Source: DASRDR01 sp044867785
GTDB lineage: Bacteria; Methylomirabilota; Methylomirabilia; Rokubacteriales; DASRDR01
NCBI GenBank assembly: GCA_044867785.1
Contig: JBIOVM010000003.1
Location: forward strand, 1 to 10,628
DNA: 10,628 nucleotides
Reading direction: 5' to 3'
Part shown: piece after piece, positions 1 to 5,953 of the stretch
Position numbering within the stretch: position 1 is the stretch's first letter
Layout of the letters: each line of letters begins with the position of its first letter
Translations under genes and position numbers: made by a program
The notes under the pieces: model-generated
What the model saw: the letters and a program-made list of their open reading frames with translations, nothing else
The model's database searches: none
Told to the model about the DNA's origin: nothing

Positions 1-510
1 GCCCTCGGCGGCGCCGCCTACTGGAGCCGGAGCGCTCCGGCCGTGGGTCCCGACGCATTCCCCGTGGCCCGGCCGGCCGAGACGATCGCCGCCGCGGAGT
101 TCGAGCTGCGCGACCTGGCCGGCCAGCCGGTGCGCCTCCGCGATCTCCGGGGCCGCGTCGTGCTCGTCAATTTCTGGGCGACCTGGTGCGTGCCGTGCCG
201 CGAGGAGATGCCCGCGCTCGAAGCGCTGTCGCGCGAGCTGGGTCCCCGCGGGCTCACCGTCGTCGGCGTGAACTTCAAGGAGTCCCGTGCGGAGGTCGAA
301 GCCTTCGTGCGGGAGCACGGACTCGGCTTCCCGATGGTCCTGGACGCGGACGGGCGGACCAGCCAGCTCTACCAGGTCTTCGCGCTCCCGGCGACCTTCG
401 TGGTCGACCGGCAGGGGGCGCTGGTGGGCACGGTGCTCGGCATTCGCGACTGGGTGGGGCCCGGCGCGCGCGCGTATCTCGGCCGGCTCCTCGCCAGCCC
501 GCGGGCCTGA
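1..510 (+). CDS. TlpA/ResA-like thiol-disulfide oxidoreductase (5' end outside window)
   Basis: Membrane-anchored or periplasmic thioredoxin-fold protein of the TlpA/ResA/CcmG group, which reduces disulfides in apocytochrome c or copper-centre proteins outside the cytoplasm. The reading frame is open from base 1; the first residues (ALGGAAYW...) look like the end of an N-terminal membrane anchor, so the true start lies upstream. An internal GTG at 43 is a possible but unlikely start. The thioredoxin active site WATWCVPC has its cysteine codons at 187 and 196, and the cis-proline loop (LPATFVVD, Pro codon at 388) is intact, as is the typical VVLVNFWATWC strand. The remaining domain is of usual length. 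It is followed after 66 bp by a cytochrome oxidase assembly gene, which supports a role in cytochrome or copper-oxidase maturation. The exact subfamily (ResA, CcmG or Sco-partner TlpA) cannot be decided from this part. Confidence 0.9.
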   Translation, partial: ALGGAAYWSRSAPAVGPDAFPVARPAETIAAAEFELRDLAGQPVRLRDLRGRVVLVNFWATWCVPCREEMPALEALSRELGPRGLTVVGVNFKESRAEVEAFVREHGLGFPMVLDADGRTSQLYQVFALPATFVVDRQGALVGTVLGIRDWVGPGARAYLGRLLASPRA

Positions 511-576
511 GCGAGCCGTGGCCTCGCGGCAGCGGGCCGGGCGCCGCCGACCGTCCTCGGGAGCGCGGGACGACCG

Positions 577-1473
577 GTGATGCCGGAGGCCGCGGCGAGC
601 GGGCTGTCCGAGCTCTTGTGGCGCGTCGCCGCCGCGTGGACGTGGCGGCCCGCCGTCGTCTTGTGCGTCGGGCTCCTGGCGGCGCTCTACGTCCGCGGCT
701 GGTGGCGGCTCCGCCGCCCGGCGCGAGCCCGCGGCGCGGCGCCCACCTGGCGCCTCGCGTCCTACCTGACGGGCCTGGCGTGCATCATCGTGGCGCTCTG
801 CTCGCCGCTCGAGCTCCTGTCGGAGCTCTCCTTCACGGCGCACATGGTGCAGCACCAGCTCCTCGTGATGGGCGCGCCGCCGCTCATGCTCCTGGGCGAG
901 CCGTTCCGAGTCACGCTGTGGGCCCTGCCGCCGCGGCTCCGCCGCCGTCTGGGCGGCCTCCTGACGCGCCCCGGCCCGATCCGCCGGGCGGCGGCGTTCC
1001 TGACGTGGATGCCCGTGGCGGGCGCCCTCTCGACGCTGACGCTCTGGAGCTGGCACTACCCGACCGCGTACGAGGCCGCGCTCGCGTGGCCGGCGCTCCA
1101 CGACGTCGAGCACCTCGCCTTCTTCGGGACCGCGGTGCTGTTCTGGTGGCCGGTGGTCAACCCGGCGCCGCGATTCCGCCGGCTGACCAGCGGGGTGATG
1201 TACGGCGCCCGCATCGGGTACCTGATCCTGGCGACCGCGCAGAACACCCTGCTCGGCGCCGTGCTCGGACTGGCGGAGCGCGCGTACTACCCGTCCTACG
1301 CGGCGGCCCCCCGCCTCCTCCTCGACTGGAGCGCGCTCGACGACCAGGCGTTCGGCGGCGGCGTGATGTGGTCGGGGAGCCACATGTACCTGGTCGCCGT
1401 CCTCGTCCTCCTGCATCGCGCGATGGAGGCCGAGGGCCGAAGGGCGGATGCGCGGGTCCGCCCCATCGTGTAG
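577..1473 (+). CDS. ctaG: Cytochrome c oxidase assembly factor, caa3-type CtaG family
   Basis: Polytopic membrane protein of the Bacillus-type CtaG family, needed for assembly or copper loading of caa3/aa3 cytochrome c oxidase; it is distinct from the Cox11-type CtaG. The 298-residue length fits the family. Family hallmarks are visible: HMVQHQLLVMGAPPLMLLG with His89 and His93, WSWHYP with His160, HDVEH with His175 and His179 followed by FFGTAVLFWWPVV, and a late GGVMWSGSHM segment. These membrane histidines are candidate metal ligands. Several hydrophobic segments alternate with Arg-rich loops. The start may be the GTG at 577 or the ATG at 580, which are adjacent, and the ribosome site is weak. 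It sits 66 bp after the TlpA-like gene and 14 bp before a Tat gene, consistent with one envelope/respiration operon. No oxidase subunits are in view. Family assignment is secure; the precise role is inferred from Bacillus. Confidence 0.92.
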   Translation: MMPEAAASGLSELLWRVAAAWTWRPAVVLCVGLLAALYVRGWWRLRRPARARGAAPTWRLASYLTGLACIIVALCSPLELLSELSFTAHMVQHQLLVMGAPPLMLLGEPFRVTLWALPPRLRRRLGGLLTRPGPIRRAAAFLTWMPVAGALSTLTLWSWHYPTAYEAALAWPALHDVEHLAFFGTAVLFWWPVVNPAPRFRRLTSGVMYGARIGYLILATAQNTLLGAVLGLAERAYYPSYAAAPRLLLDWSALDDQAFGGGVMWSGSHMYLVAVLVLLHRAMEAEGRRADARVRPIV

Positions 1474-1487
1474 GATTCGCCCAATCC

Positions 1488-2000
1488 ATGCTGGACATCG
1501 GGATCCAGGAACTCGCTGTCATCGGGGTCCTCGCCCTGCTGATCTTCGGGCCGGACAAGCTTCCCGAGCTGGGGCGGCGGCTGGGGCGGGCCATGCGCGA
1601 GTTCCGGCGGGCGAGCGACGAGTTCCGCTCGACCGTCGAGCAGAACCTGCAGATCAACGCGGACACGGACATCTCGCCGCGGTCGCCGTCACCGTTCGAA
1701 CCGGCGACGACGAGCGCCACCGACGGCGGGACCGCCCCCGCCGACGGGGCGAACGGGCAGGGCACCGACGGCGCCATCGCCAGCGCCGAGGTTGCCGAGG
1801 GTGTCTCCACTTCGGACGCTCCGACGGAGCCGTACTGGACCAGCCGGGGCGGCCGCCTGCTGCACCGCCGCGAGTGCGCGTGGCGGGCGAGGATCCCGGA
1901 GTCCGAGCGGGTGCCCTTCAAGACCGTGCAGGACGGCTGGGACCACGGGCTGAAGGCCTGCCCGGCGTGCGCCCCTCCGGAGGTCGACCCGCCCGCCTGA
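1488..2000 (+). CDS. tatA: TatA/TatB-family translocase subunit with C-terminal His/Cys (Ada-like) metal-binding module
   Basis: Subunit of the twin-arginine protein export system. Residues 1-48 are classic: a short transmembrane helix (about 7-20), the hinge FGPDKLPELG (20-29) and a basic amphipathic helix to about 48. Glu8 and the GP-LP hinge lean towards TatB, while the overall form also fits TatA/E, so the subtype is open. Residues 60-113 are a low-complexity Ala/Gly/Thr/Asp linker. Residues 116-163 form a separate module with RGGRLLHRREC (His126, Cys130), then CPAC (Cys158, Cys161). This H-x3-C...C-x2-C layout, with a preceding Tyr/Trp strand, resembles the small Ada-like metal-binding tail of some bacterial thermonucleases. 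ATG at 1488 is chosen because the Tat start sequence MLDIG begins there; only a weak AGGA lies upstream. The open frame extends upstream but that part overlaps ctaG. At 170 residues it is much longer than ordinary TatA (about 60-90). Confidence 0.85.
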   Translation: MLDIGIQELAVIGVLALLIFGPDKLPELGRRLGRAMREFRRASDEFRSTVEQNLQINADTDISPRSPSPFEPATTSATDGGTAPADGANGQGTDGAIASAEVAEGVSTSDAPTEPYWTSRGGRLLHRRECAWRARIPESERVPFKTVQDGWDHGLKACPACAPPEVDPPA

Positions 2001-2006
2001 CCCCTC

Positions 2007-2040
2007 TGCCGGACCCCGGAGCTCCGGCATGAATTTTCTT
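2007..2040 (+). terminator. Intrinsic terminator of the TlpA-ctaG-tatA run
   Basis: Seven bases after the tat stop, TGCCGGA (2007-2013) pairs perfectly with TCCGGCA (2023-2029) around a 9-nt loop, and a T-rich tail TGAATTTTCTT follows to 2040. An alternative fold is the perfect 12-bp palindrome CCGGAGCTCCGG at 2016-2027. The T-tract runs directly into the -35 box of lexA, so the two units are insulated with no spare sequence. Confidence 0.6.
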
Positions 2041-2068
2041 GACCGCATCAACGGGTGTTGACTACACT
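2039..2068 (+). promoter_or_regulatory. lexA promoter
   Basis: TTGACC at 2039-2044 (5 of 6 matches to a sigma70 -35) and TACACT at 2063-2068 (4 of 6 matches to a -10) are separated by 18 bp. Transcription would begin near 2075, which is close to the ribosome site GGGAGGA at 2075-2081 and so leaves a very short leader. The box positions are seen directly; activity is inferred. Confidence 0.5.
2048..2061. promoter_or_regulatory. Candidate LexA operator (TCAAC-N4-GTTGA)
   Basis: A perfect inverted repeat TCAAC (2048-2052), spacer GGGT, GTTGA (2057-2061), lies entirely in the spacer between the -35 and -10 boxes of lexA. This is where an autoregulating repressor would block polymerase. LexA operators differ between phyla, and this one is neither the E. 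coli CTG-N10-CAG nor the Gram-positive GAAC-N4-GTTC box, although it shares the N4-spaced dyad form of the latter. Binding is inferred from location and symmetry. Confidence 0.5.
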
Positions 2069-2087
2069 CCTGGCGGGAGGAACACCC

Positions 2088-2708
2088 ATGGATCGCCAGC
2101 TCACCCAGCGACAGCAAGAAGTGCTCGACTTCATGCAGACGTTCACCGAGACGCACGGCGTCCCTCCGACGGTGCGCGAGATCGGCGGGCGCTTCCACGT
2201 GACTCCCCGAGCGGCCTTCGACCACCTGCGCGCGCTCGAGCGAAAGGGCTATCTCCGCCGGCGTGCCACGGAGGGCCGGACGTCGCGGGCGCTCACCCTG
2301 GCGATGCCGACTCCCTCGCGGCGCGAGGTGCCGATCCTGGGGCGCATCGCCGCCGGCGCGCCGCTGCTCGCCGAGGAGAATCGCGAGGGCGCCCTCCCGC
2401 TGGATCCGGGATGGGTTGGCGGGCGGGGCGACGATGTGTTCGGGTTGCGGGTGCGCGGCGAGAGCATGATCAACGCCCACATCGTCGAGGGTGACCTGGT
2501 GCTCGTCCGACGTCAGGACCACGCCCAGTCGGGGGACATCGTCGTGGCGCTCGTGGACGGGGAGGCGACGGTGAAGCGATTCGGCCGCGACGCCCACGCG
2601 GTCGTCCTCCGGCCGGAGCATCCGACGATGGCGCCGATCGTCATCCGGGAAGGGGAAAAGGACGTCCGCATTCTCGGCAAGGTCGTGGGGCTCGTCCGTG
2701 GCCTCTGA
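2088..2708 (+). CDS. lexA: LexA SOS-response repressor
   Basis: Transcriptional repressor of the DNA-damage regulon that cuts itself when RecA filaments form. The 206-residue length matches the family. Residues 1-71 are the winged-helix DNA-binding domain (LTQRQQEVLDFM, GVPPTVREIG, recognition region about 37-56). The self-cleavage site is Ala89-Gly90 in RIAAGAPLL. The catalytic dyad is Ser126 in RGESM and Lys163 in EATVKRF, so the protease is complete. ATG at 2088 is preferred over an in-frame GTG at 2055: a GGGAGGA ribosome site lies 6 bp before the ATG, and the GTG sits inside the promoter. The gene has its own promoter with a palindrome between the boxes, suggesting autoregulation. The recognition helix TPRAAFDHL differs from the E. 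coli sequence, in line with a different operator. Confidence 0.96.
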   Translation: MDRQLTQRQQEVLDFMQTFTETHGVPPTVREIGGRFHVTPRAAFDHLRALERKGYLRRRATEGRTSRALTLAMPTPSRREVPILGRIAAGAPLLAEENREGALPLDPGWVGGRGDDVFGLRVRGESMINAHIVEGDLVLVRRQDHAQSGDIVVALVDGEATVKRFGRDAHAVVLRPEHPTMAPIVIREGEKDVRILGKVVGLVRGL

Positions 2709-3108
2709 GCGCGTCCGCCGCTCCACCGTCGTCCGGCAAGGCTCCGTCCGGCCCTGCCGTCGCGCCCCGGCCGCCGGGTCGCGGCGCGCGTACGCCGGCG
2801 GCGAAGCGACGAGGTCGCAGCGCGGGCGCGCGTCGCAGGCGCCGAGCGCCGCGAGTCCGGGCACGCGCGCGCATGCGCCCCGCGGCGGGCGTCAGTCCGC
2901 GGCGCGTCAGCTCGAGCTCGGAGGCGTGGCGGGGCGGGAGCTTCCCCCGCCGGCTCACCCGTCGCCCGGACCTTTTTTTTGGTCCATCGCGACTCAACAC
3001 GTGGCAAGGGCCGCTGCGCGAATCCCTCTCCGCGACGTGGAAGCCGCCGCGGCGGGCGCGGGCGCCTTCGCCCTCTGGGCGCTGGCCCTGTCGCTGCTCG
3101 TCGCATAG
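2698..3108 (+). CDS. Doubtful small ORF after lexA, Arg/Ala-rich with hydrophobic C-terminal tail
   Basis: A 136-codon frame opens with a GTG that overlaps the lexA stop by 11 bp. The product is Arg/Ala/Ser-rich and low in complexity for about 90 residues, with no recognisable domain. It ends in a short hydrophobic stretch (ALWALALSLLVA) directly before the stop, and a 6-bp GC stem-loop (3114-3129) follows. Codons mostly end in G or C, but so do those of the other frames here, so codon use does not decide it. A shorter version from GTG 3001 would encode about 35 residues with the hydrophobic tail. No good ribosome site is visible for either. It may be non-coding; the function is unknown. Confidence 0.18.
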   Translation: MASERVRRSTVVRQGSVRPCRRAPAAGSRRAYAGGEATRSQRGRASQAPSAASPGTRAHAPRGGRQSAARQLELGGVAGRELPPPAHPSPGPFFWSIATQHVARAAARIPLRDVEAAAAGAGAFALWALALSLLVA

Positions 3109-3212
3109 CGCTTCGGGGCACGCGCCCCGGAGCCCGGTCGTGCCGTGGGCGCGCGATGGACGTGGGCCGCCGCGGTTGACGCTCGTTCGGCCAGTCCGTA
3201 TCCTTCGACCTC
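2709..3212. other. About 500-bp gap between lexA and the ATPase gene, with a T8 dyad
   Basis: No frame on either strand encodes a recognisable domain. The first 250 bp are extremely GC-rich with many CGCG runs. At 2968-2985 GGACC and GGTCC flank exactly eight T residues, the only such homopolymer in the window and striking in this composition. The stem-loop CGGGGC/GCCCCG at 3114-3129 has no T tail. The last 40 bp hold the promoter of the following gene. The stretch may be decayed coding sequence or an untranslated region. Confidence 0.4.
3176..3204 (+). promoter_or_regulatory. Promoter of the KaiC-like ATPase unit (possibly leaderless)
   Basis: TTGACG (3176-3181, 5 of 6 matches) and TATCCT (3199-3204, 4 of 6 matches) are separated by the ideal 17 bp. 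The predicted transcription start, about 6-8 bases after the -10, falls at 3210-3213. This coincides with the GTG at 3213, and no ribosome site is visible in between. The transcript may therefore begin at or next to its start codon. Confidence 0.5.
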
Positions 3213-4100
3213 GTGACCTCGGCGGCGCGCGTGTCCACGGGCCTGCCACGGCTCGACGAGATGCTCGGGGGCGGCCTCCTGCCCGGGACCCTGACGGTCG
3301 TGTACGGCGCCACGGGGATCGGGAAGACGCACGTCGGGCTCACGTTCGCCCATCACGGGCGCGCCGCCGACGGCGCCGCCGGCCTCGTCGTCGACATGAA
3401 CGCCCGGGGCGACTCGCAGCAGCACGCGCCCTACGCCGAGCGGCTCTATGGCTGGCCGCTCCGGCGCTGGACTCACACCGTGCTCCCGATGGCCGATCCC
3501 TATCCGCCGGCGGCCGAGCTGGCGGCCCAGTATCTGGATGTCTTTCCCTGGGTGGGGCGGCGGACCGACTACGAGGTCGCCACGCCGGAGGGCCGGGAGT
3601 TCGACTGGGGGTGGAAGGCGGCGTACGCGCGGGCGCTCTACACGGCCCGTCCGTTCTTCTACTTTCACTTCGCCAACGGCGCCCGGCGGGTCGTCGTGGA
3701 CGGCATCGAGCCGCGCGAGAGCGACGACTCGATCCAGGCCCACATCGTCGACGACCTCTACCGGAGGATCATCCACCGGGACGCCGAGACGCTCGGGATG
3801 GAGATCTGCCTGCCGGTCTGGCAGCACCGCGCGTTCATCGACGGCCACCGGTACGATCACGAGTCGATCACGACGCTCCTCCTGGTCACGACCGAGGAGA
3901 CCCGGCTGGAGGATCTGATCTCGCGGAAGGTCGCGGCGGGGGACATCGGCGCCGTGGCCAACACGGTGCTCCTGCTCGGGCGCGAGAAGGTCGGGCTCCG
4001 GGTCGGGCGCTTCGTCTCCGTCGCCAAGCACCGCGGCAGCGCGATGAGCGACGAGATCGTGGAGTACCGCGTCGGCGAGCAGGGCCTCGTCTTCGGCTGA
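3213..4100 (+). CDS. RecA-superfamily ATPase, KaiC/RAD55-like
   Basis: Single-domain RecA-fold ATPase of the KaiC/RadA/RAD55 group, whose members hydrolyse ATP in signalling, timing or DNA-related processes. The N-terminus has the family opening STGLPRLDEMLGGGLLPG (8-25), followed by Walker A GATGIGKT (32-39) and a Walker B strand VVVD ending at Asp163. The C-terminal VAKHRGSAMSDEI segment and the last residues (GEQGLVFG) are typical of the core's final strands. At 295 residues it has one domain, unlike the tandem clock protein KaiC. An insertion of about 60 residues between the second strand and Walker B (YPPAAELAAQYLDVFPW and following) is unusual. GTG at 3213 is favoured by the promoter spacing; GTG at 3231 is an alternative that keeps the whole core. 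It is 25 bp from the next gene. The cellular role is not evident; proximity to lexA hints at, but does not prove, a DNA-repair link. Confidence 0.82.
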   Translation: MTSAARVSTGLPRLDEMLGGGLLPGTLTVVYGATGIGKTHVGLTFAHHGRAADGAAGLVVDMNARGDSQQHAPYAERLYGWPLRRWTHTVLPMADPYPPAAELAAQYLDVFPWVGRRTDYEVATPEGREFDWGWKAAYARALYTARPFFYFHFANGARRVVVDGIEPRESDDSIQAHIVDDLYRRIIHRDAETLGMEICLPVWQHRAFIDGHRYDHESITTLLLVTTEETRLEDLISRKVAAGDIGAVANTVLLLGREKVGLRVGRFVSVAKHRGSAMSDEIVEYRVGEQGLVFG

Positions 4101-4125
4101 GCCGCGGGGCGCCACGGGGGCGGCG

Positions 4126-5010
4126 GTGACCCGGATCCCGCGCGCTCCCGCTCCGGCCGATCTCGAGCGCATCCGGGATCGCGCGTTCCGTCGAGTGCCG
4201 GCCCGCCGGGTCCGCGGCGCGCGCGACGCGCTCGCCTTCGTCGACGAGGTCGGGATCTGCTCCACCTTCTACCGGTTTCCGGACGGGCTCGCGTGCCTCT
4301 GGGAGGCGGTCGTCGGGCGGCGGGATCCTCGCTGGCCCCGGCGGTCGCATCACGACGCGGGCGTGGGACTCACGTGGGAGCTCAAGGACACCCTGCCGGC
4401 CCGCCGCCAGGTGTACTACGGCAAGGCCCTCAAGGGTCGGCCCGTGCTGGTCGCCCTCGACCTCTTCCCGGCGCTCTACGCCCTGGTTCGCGGGCGGCAG
4501 CGCGCCCGCGACTACCGGGTCGAGTACGAGGCGGGGCGCCTCTCCCATGCGGCGAAACGCCTCATGGACGTCGTGGTCCGGCGCCATCCTCTCTACACGC
4601 GCGAGTGGCGGGCGGAGGCCCTCATGCTCGACCCCGGATCGACGCGCGGGTTCGAGCGCGCGGTGGCCGAGCTCCAGCAGGGGCTCTTCGTCGTCAAGCG
4701 CGAGGAGCGCTACGAGCCCTCCTTCTCGTACCGCTGGGACCTGGTCGAGGCCTGGCTCCCGGAGGGCGTCCGGGAGGGACGGCGCCTGGGGCGCAGGCCG
4801 GCGGTGCGCCGCCTCGTCGGGCGCTACCTCGGTGGCGCCGCGTGGGGCTCCGTTCGCGGGATGGCGCGCCTGTTCGGCCTGCCGGCCGAGGAGGTGCGGG
4901 CCGCGGTCGCGGCGCTCGTCCGGGCGGGGGAAGTCAGGGCGGGGGTGACGATCGCGGGGCTCCCCGGCGAGTGGGTCGTCCACCGGACGGCCTGGTCGCC
5001 TCGGACCTGA
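4126..5010 (+). CDS. Winged-helix protein, distantly AlkZ/YcaQ-related (putative)
   Basis: A 294-residue cytosolic protein with no membrane segment. Residues 36-90 (FVDEVGIC, an FPDGLACLWE-like stretch, then VGLTWELKDTL and YYGKALKG) resemble proteins often annotated as AlkZ-related, which share folds with the DNA crosslink glycosylase YcaQ/AlkZ. Residues from about 229 to 272 form a helix-turn-helix/winged-helix segment (RLVGRYLGG...FGLPAEEVRAAVAALVRAGEV), a typical DNA-binding end. No catalytic QxQ/QxD motif of true AlkZ could be identified, so enzymatic activity is unproven. The start is GTG 4126 behind a G-rich but weak ribosome site. It lies 25 bp after the ATPase gene and 8 bp before the amidohydrolase gene, which suggests co-transcription. 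The family call rests on pattern memory and may be wrong; the DNA-binding end is the safer statement. Confidence 0.6.
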   Translation: MTRIPRAPAPADLERIRDRAFRRVPARRVRGARDALAFVDEVGICSTFYRFPDGLACLWEAVVGRRDPRWPRRSHHDAGVGLTWELKDTLPARRQVYYGKALKGRPVLVALDLFPALYALVRGRQRARDYRVEYEAGRLSHAAKRLMDVVVRRHPLYTREWRAEALMLDPGSTRGFERAVAELQQGLFVVKREERYEPSFSYRWDLVEAWLPEGVREGRRLGRRPAVRRLVGRYLGGAAWGSVRGMARLFGLPAEEVRAAVAALVRAGEVRAGVTIAGLPGEWVVHRTAWSPRT

Positions 5011-5018
5011 GCGAGCGC

Positions 5019-5861
5019 ATGGAGCCGCCGGCCGGGTTTCGCTACGTCGACGCCCACACGCACCTCCACCCGCCGCGGCTCTTCGCGGCGATCCGCCGGT
5101 GGTTCGACGAGCACACCGACTGGGATCTCCGCGGCCCGAGCGAGCCGGACGAGATCGTCGCCGCGCTGCGCGCGGCGGGGGTCGAGCGCTTCGCGTTCTT
5201 CTCGTACGCCCACCGGTCGGGCATGGCCCGGGAGCTGAACCGCTGGATCCGGGACGTGGGCGCCCGCTTCCCCGACGGGATCCCGCTGGGCACGGTGCAC
5301 GCGGAGGACGACGATCCCGGCGCGGTCGTCGACGAGGCGTGCGGCGCGTGGGGACTGGCGGGCGTGAAGCTCCACACCCAGGTGCAGCGCTTTCATCCGG
5401 ACGACCCGCGGATGCGGCCCGTCTACGCCCGGCTGGTCGAGCTGGGGAAGGTCCTCGTGATCCACGTCGGCACCGGGCCCCACACCAACGAGTTCACCGG
5501 GCTCGCCCGCTTCGTTCGCGTCCTCGAGCGGTTCCCGGAGCTTCGCGCGTCGATCTGCCACATGGGGGCGTTCGAGACGCGGGCGGCGCTCCAGCTCCTC
5601 GACCGTTACCCGCACCTCCACCTCGACACGACCATGGCGATGGCGCCGGCGTCCTTGCCCTTCACCGGCATCGATCCCGCGGTGGTGCGGGACGCGGACC
5701 TGGTGCGGCACGCCGACCGGATCCTCTTCGGGAGCGACTTCCCGAACCTGCCCTACCCCTACGAGGAGGAGCGGGCCGGGCTCTGGGCCCGCAACCTCCC
5801 GCTCGACGTCTACCGCCGGATCTTCCGCGACAACGCCCTCCGCTTCTTCCCCCTCACCTGA
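5019..5861 (+). CDS. Metal-dependent hydrolase, amidohydrolase-2 (TIM-barrel) family
   Basis: Predicted cytosolic TIM-barrel amidohydrolase, 280 residues. The metal site is readable: DAHTHLHP with His13 and His15 on strand 1, GVKLH with Lys117, VIHVG with His149, CHMG with His181, and FGSDFP with Asp240 on strand 8. This complete set is typical of amidohydrolase-2 enzymes (decarboxylases, lactonases, amidases), so the protein should be active, but the substrate cannot be told. ATG at 5019 is used because the first barrel strand begins right after it and it sits 8 bp after the preceding stop; the longer upstream open frame only shadows that gene. It ends 5 bp before an intergenic repeat and faces the convergent permease gene. 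TatD nuclease is an alternative family with a similar barrel, but the spacing of the motifs fits amidohydrolase-2 better. Confidence 0.85.
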   Translation: MEPPAGFRYVDAHTHLHPPRLFAAIRRWFDEHTDWDLRGPSEPDEIVAALRAAGVERFAFFSYAHRSGMARELNRWIRDVGARFPDGIPLGTVHAEDDDPGAVVDEACGAWGLAGVKLHTQVQRFHPDDPRMRPVYARLVELGKVLVIHVGTGPHTNEFTGLARFVRVLERFPELRASICHMGAFETRAALQLLDRYPHLHLDTTMAMAPASLPFTGIDPAVVRDADLVRHADRILFGSDFPNLPYPYEEERAGLWARNLPLDVYRRIFRDNALRFFPLT

Positions 5862-5865
5862 ATGC

Positions 5866-5894
5866 CAAACTCCGGGGTCAGGCCCAGACTTTGA
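5866..5894 (+). repeat. GGGGTCAGGCC repeat, copy R1
   Basis: The unit runs from CAAACTCC through GGGGTCAGGCCC to CTTTGA. The family consensus is an imperfect palindrome: TCAAA/TTTGA ends around the core GTCAGGGCCTGAC. This copy begins 5 bp after the amidohydrolase stop and is inverted relative to R2. Confidence 0.75.
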
Positions 5895-5921
5895 TCTCCG
5901 GCGACGGCCGAGCCACCCACA

Positions 5922-5950
5922 TCAAAATCAGGGCCTGACCCCGACTTTGA
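5922..5950 (-). repeat. GGGGTCAGGCC repeat, copy R2
   Basis: Reverse-oriented copy with TCAAAATCAGGGCCTGACCC followed by CGACTTTGA. It can pair with R1 across a 27-nt loop. Three bases further on, a decayed core (TCAGAGTCTGAC, 5954-5965) forms the end of the permease gene. Confidence 0.75.
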
Positions 5951-5953
5951 CGT

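Larger units (their letters stand above)
5866..5950. terminator. Possible bidirectional terminator made of R1 and R2
   Basis: R1 and R2 are inverted copies of about 29 bp that match at most positions. Transcripts from either direction would form a long, stable hairpin between the convergent amidohydrolase and permease genes. There is no clean T-tract, only TTTGA ends, so termination is inferred from position and folding. Confidence 0.35.

Noticed and set aside
186..1487. Very long open frame continuous with the tat gene
   Set aside because: The part before 1488 is Arg/Pro-rich out-of-frame shadow of the TlpA-like and ctaG genes; recognisable Tat sequence begins at the ATG 1488.
2968..2985. 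GGACC-T8-GGTCC as an intrinsic terminator
   Set aside because: The T residues are in the loop rather than after the stem, and the stem has only 5 bp.
3170..3212. LexA operator at the ATPase promoter
   Set aside because: Only a single GTTGA half-site (3175-3179) is present; no TCAAC partner at the right spacing.
2994..4265. Minus-strand open frame of 423 codons opposite the ATPase
   Set aside because: Antisense frame of a high-GC gene; it lacks domains, while the plus strand has Walker motifs.
4824..5711. Minus-strand frame opposite the amidohydrolase
   Set aside because: The plus strand encodes a complete metal-site set; the antisense product has no recognisable motif.
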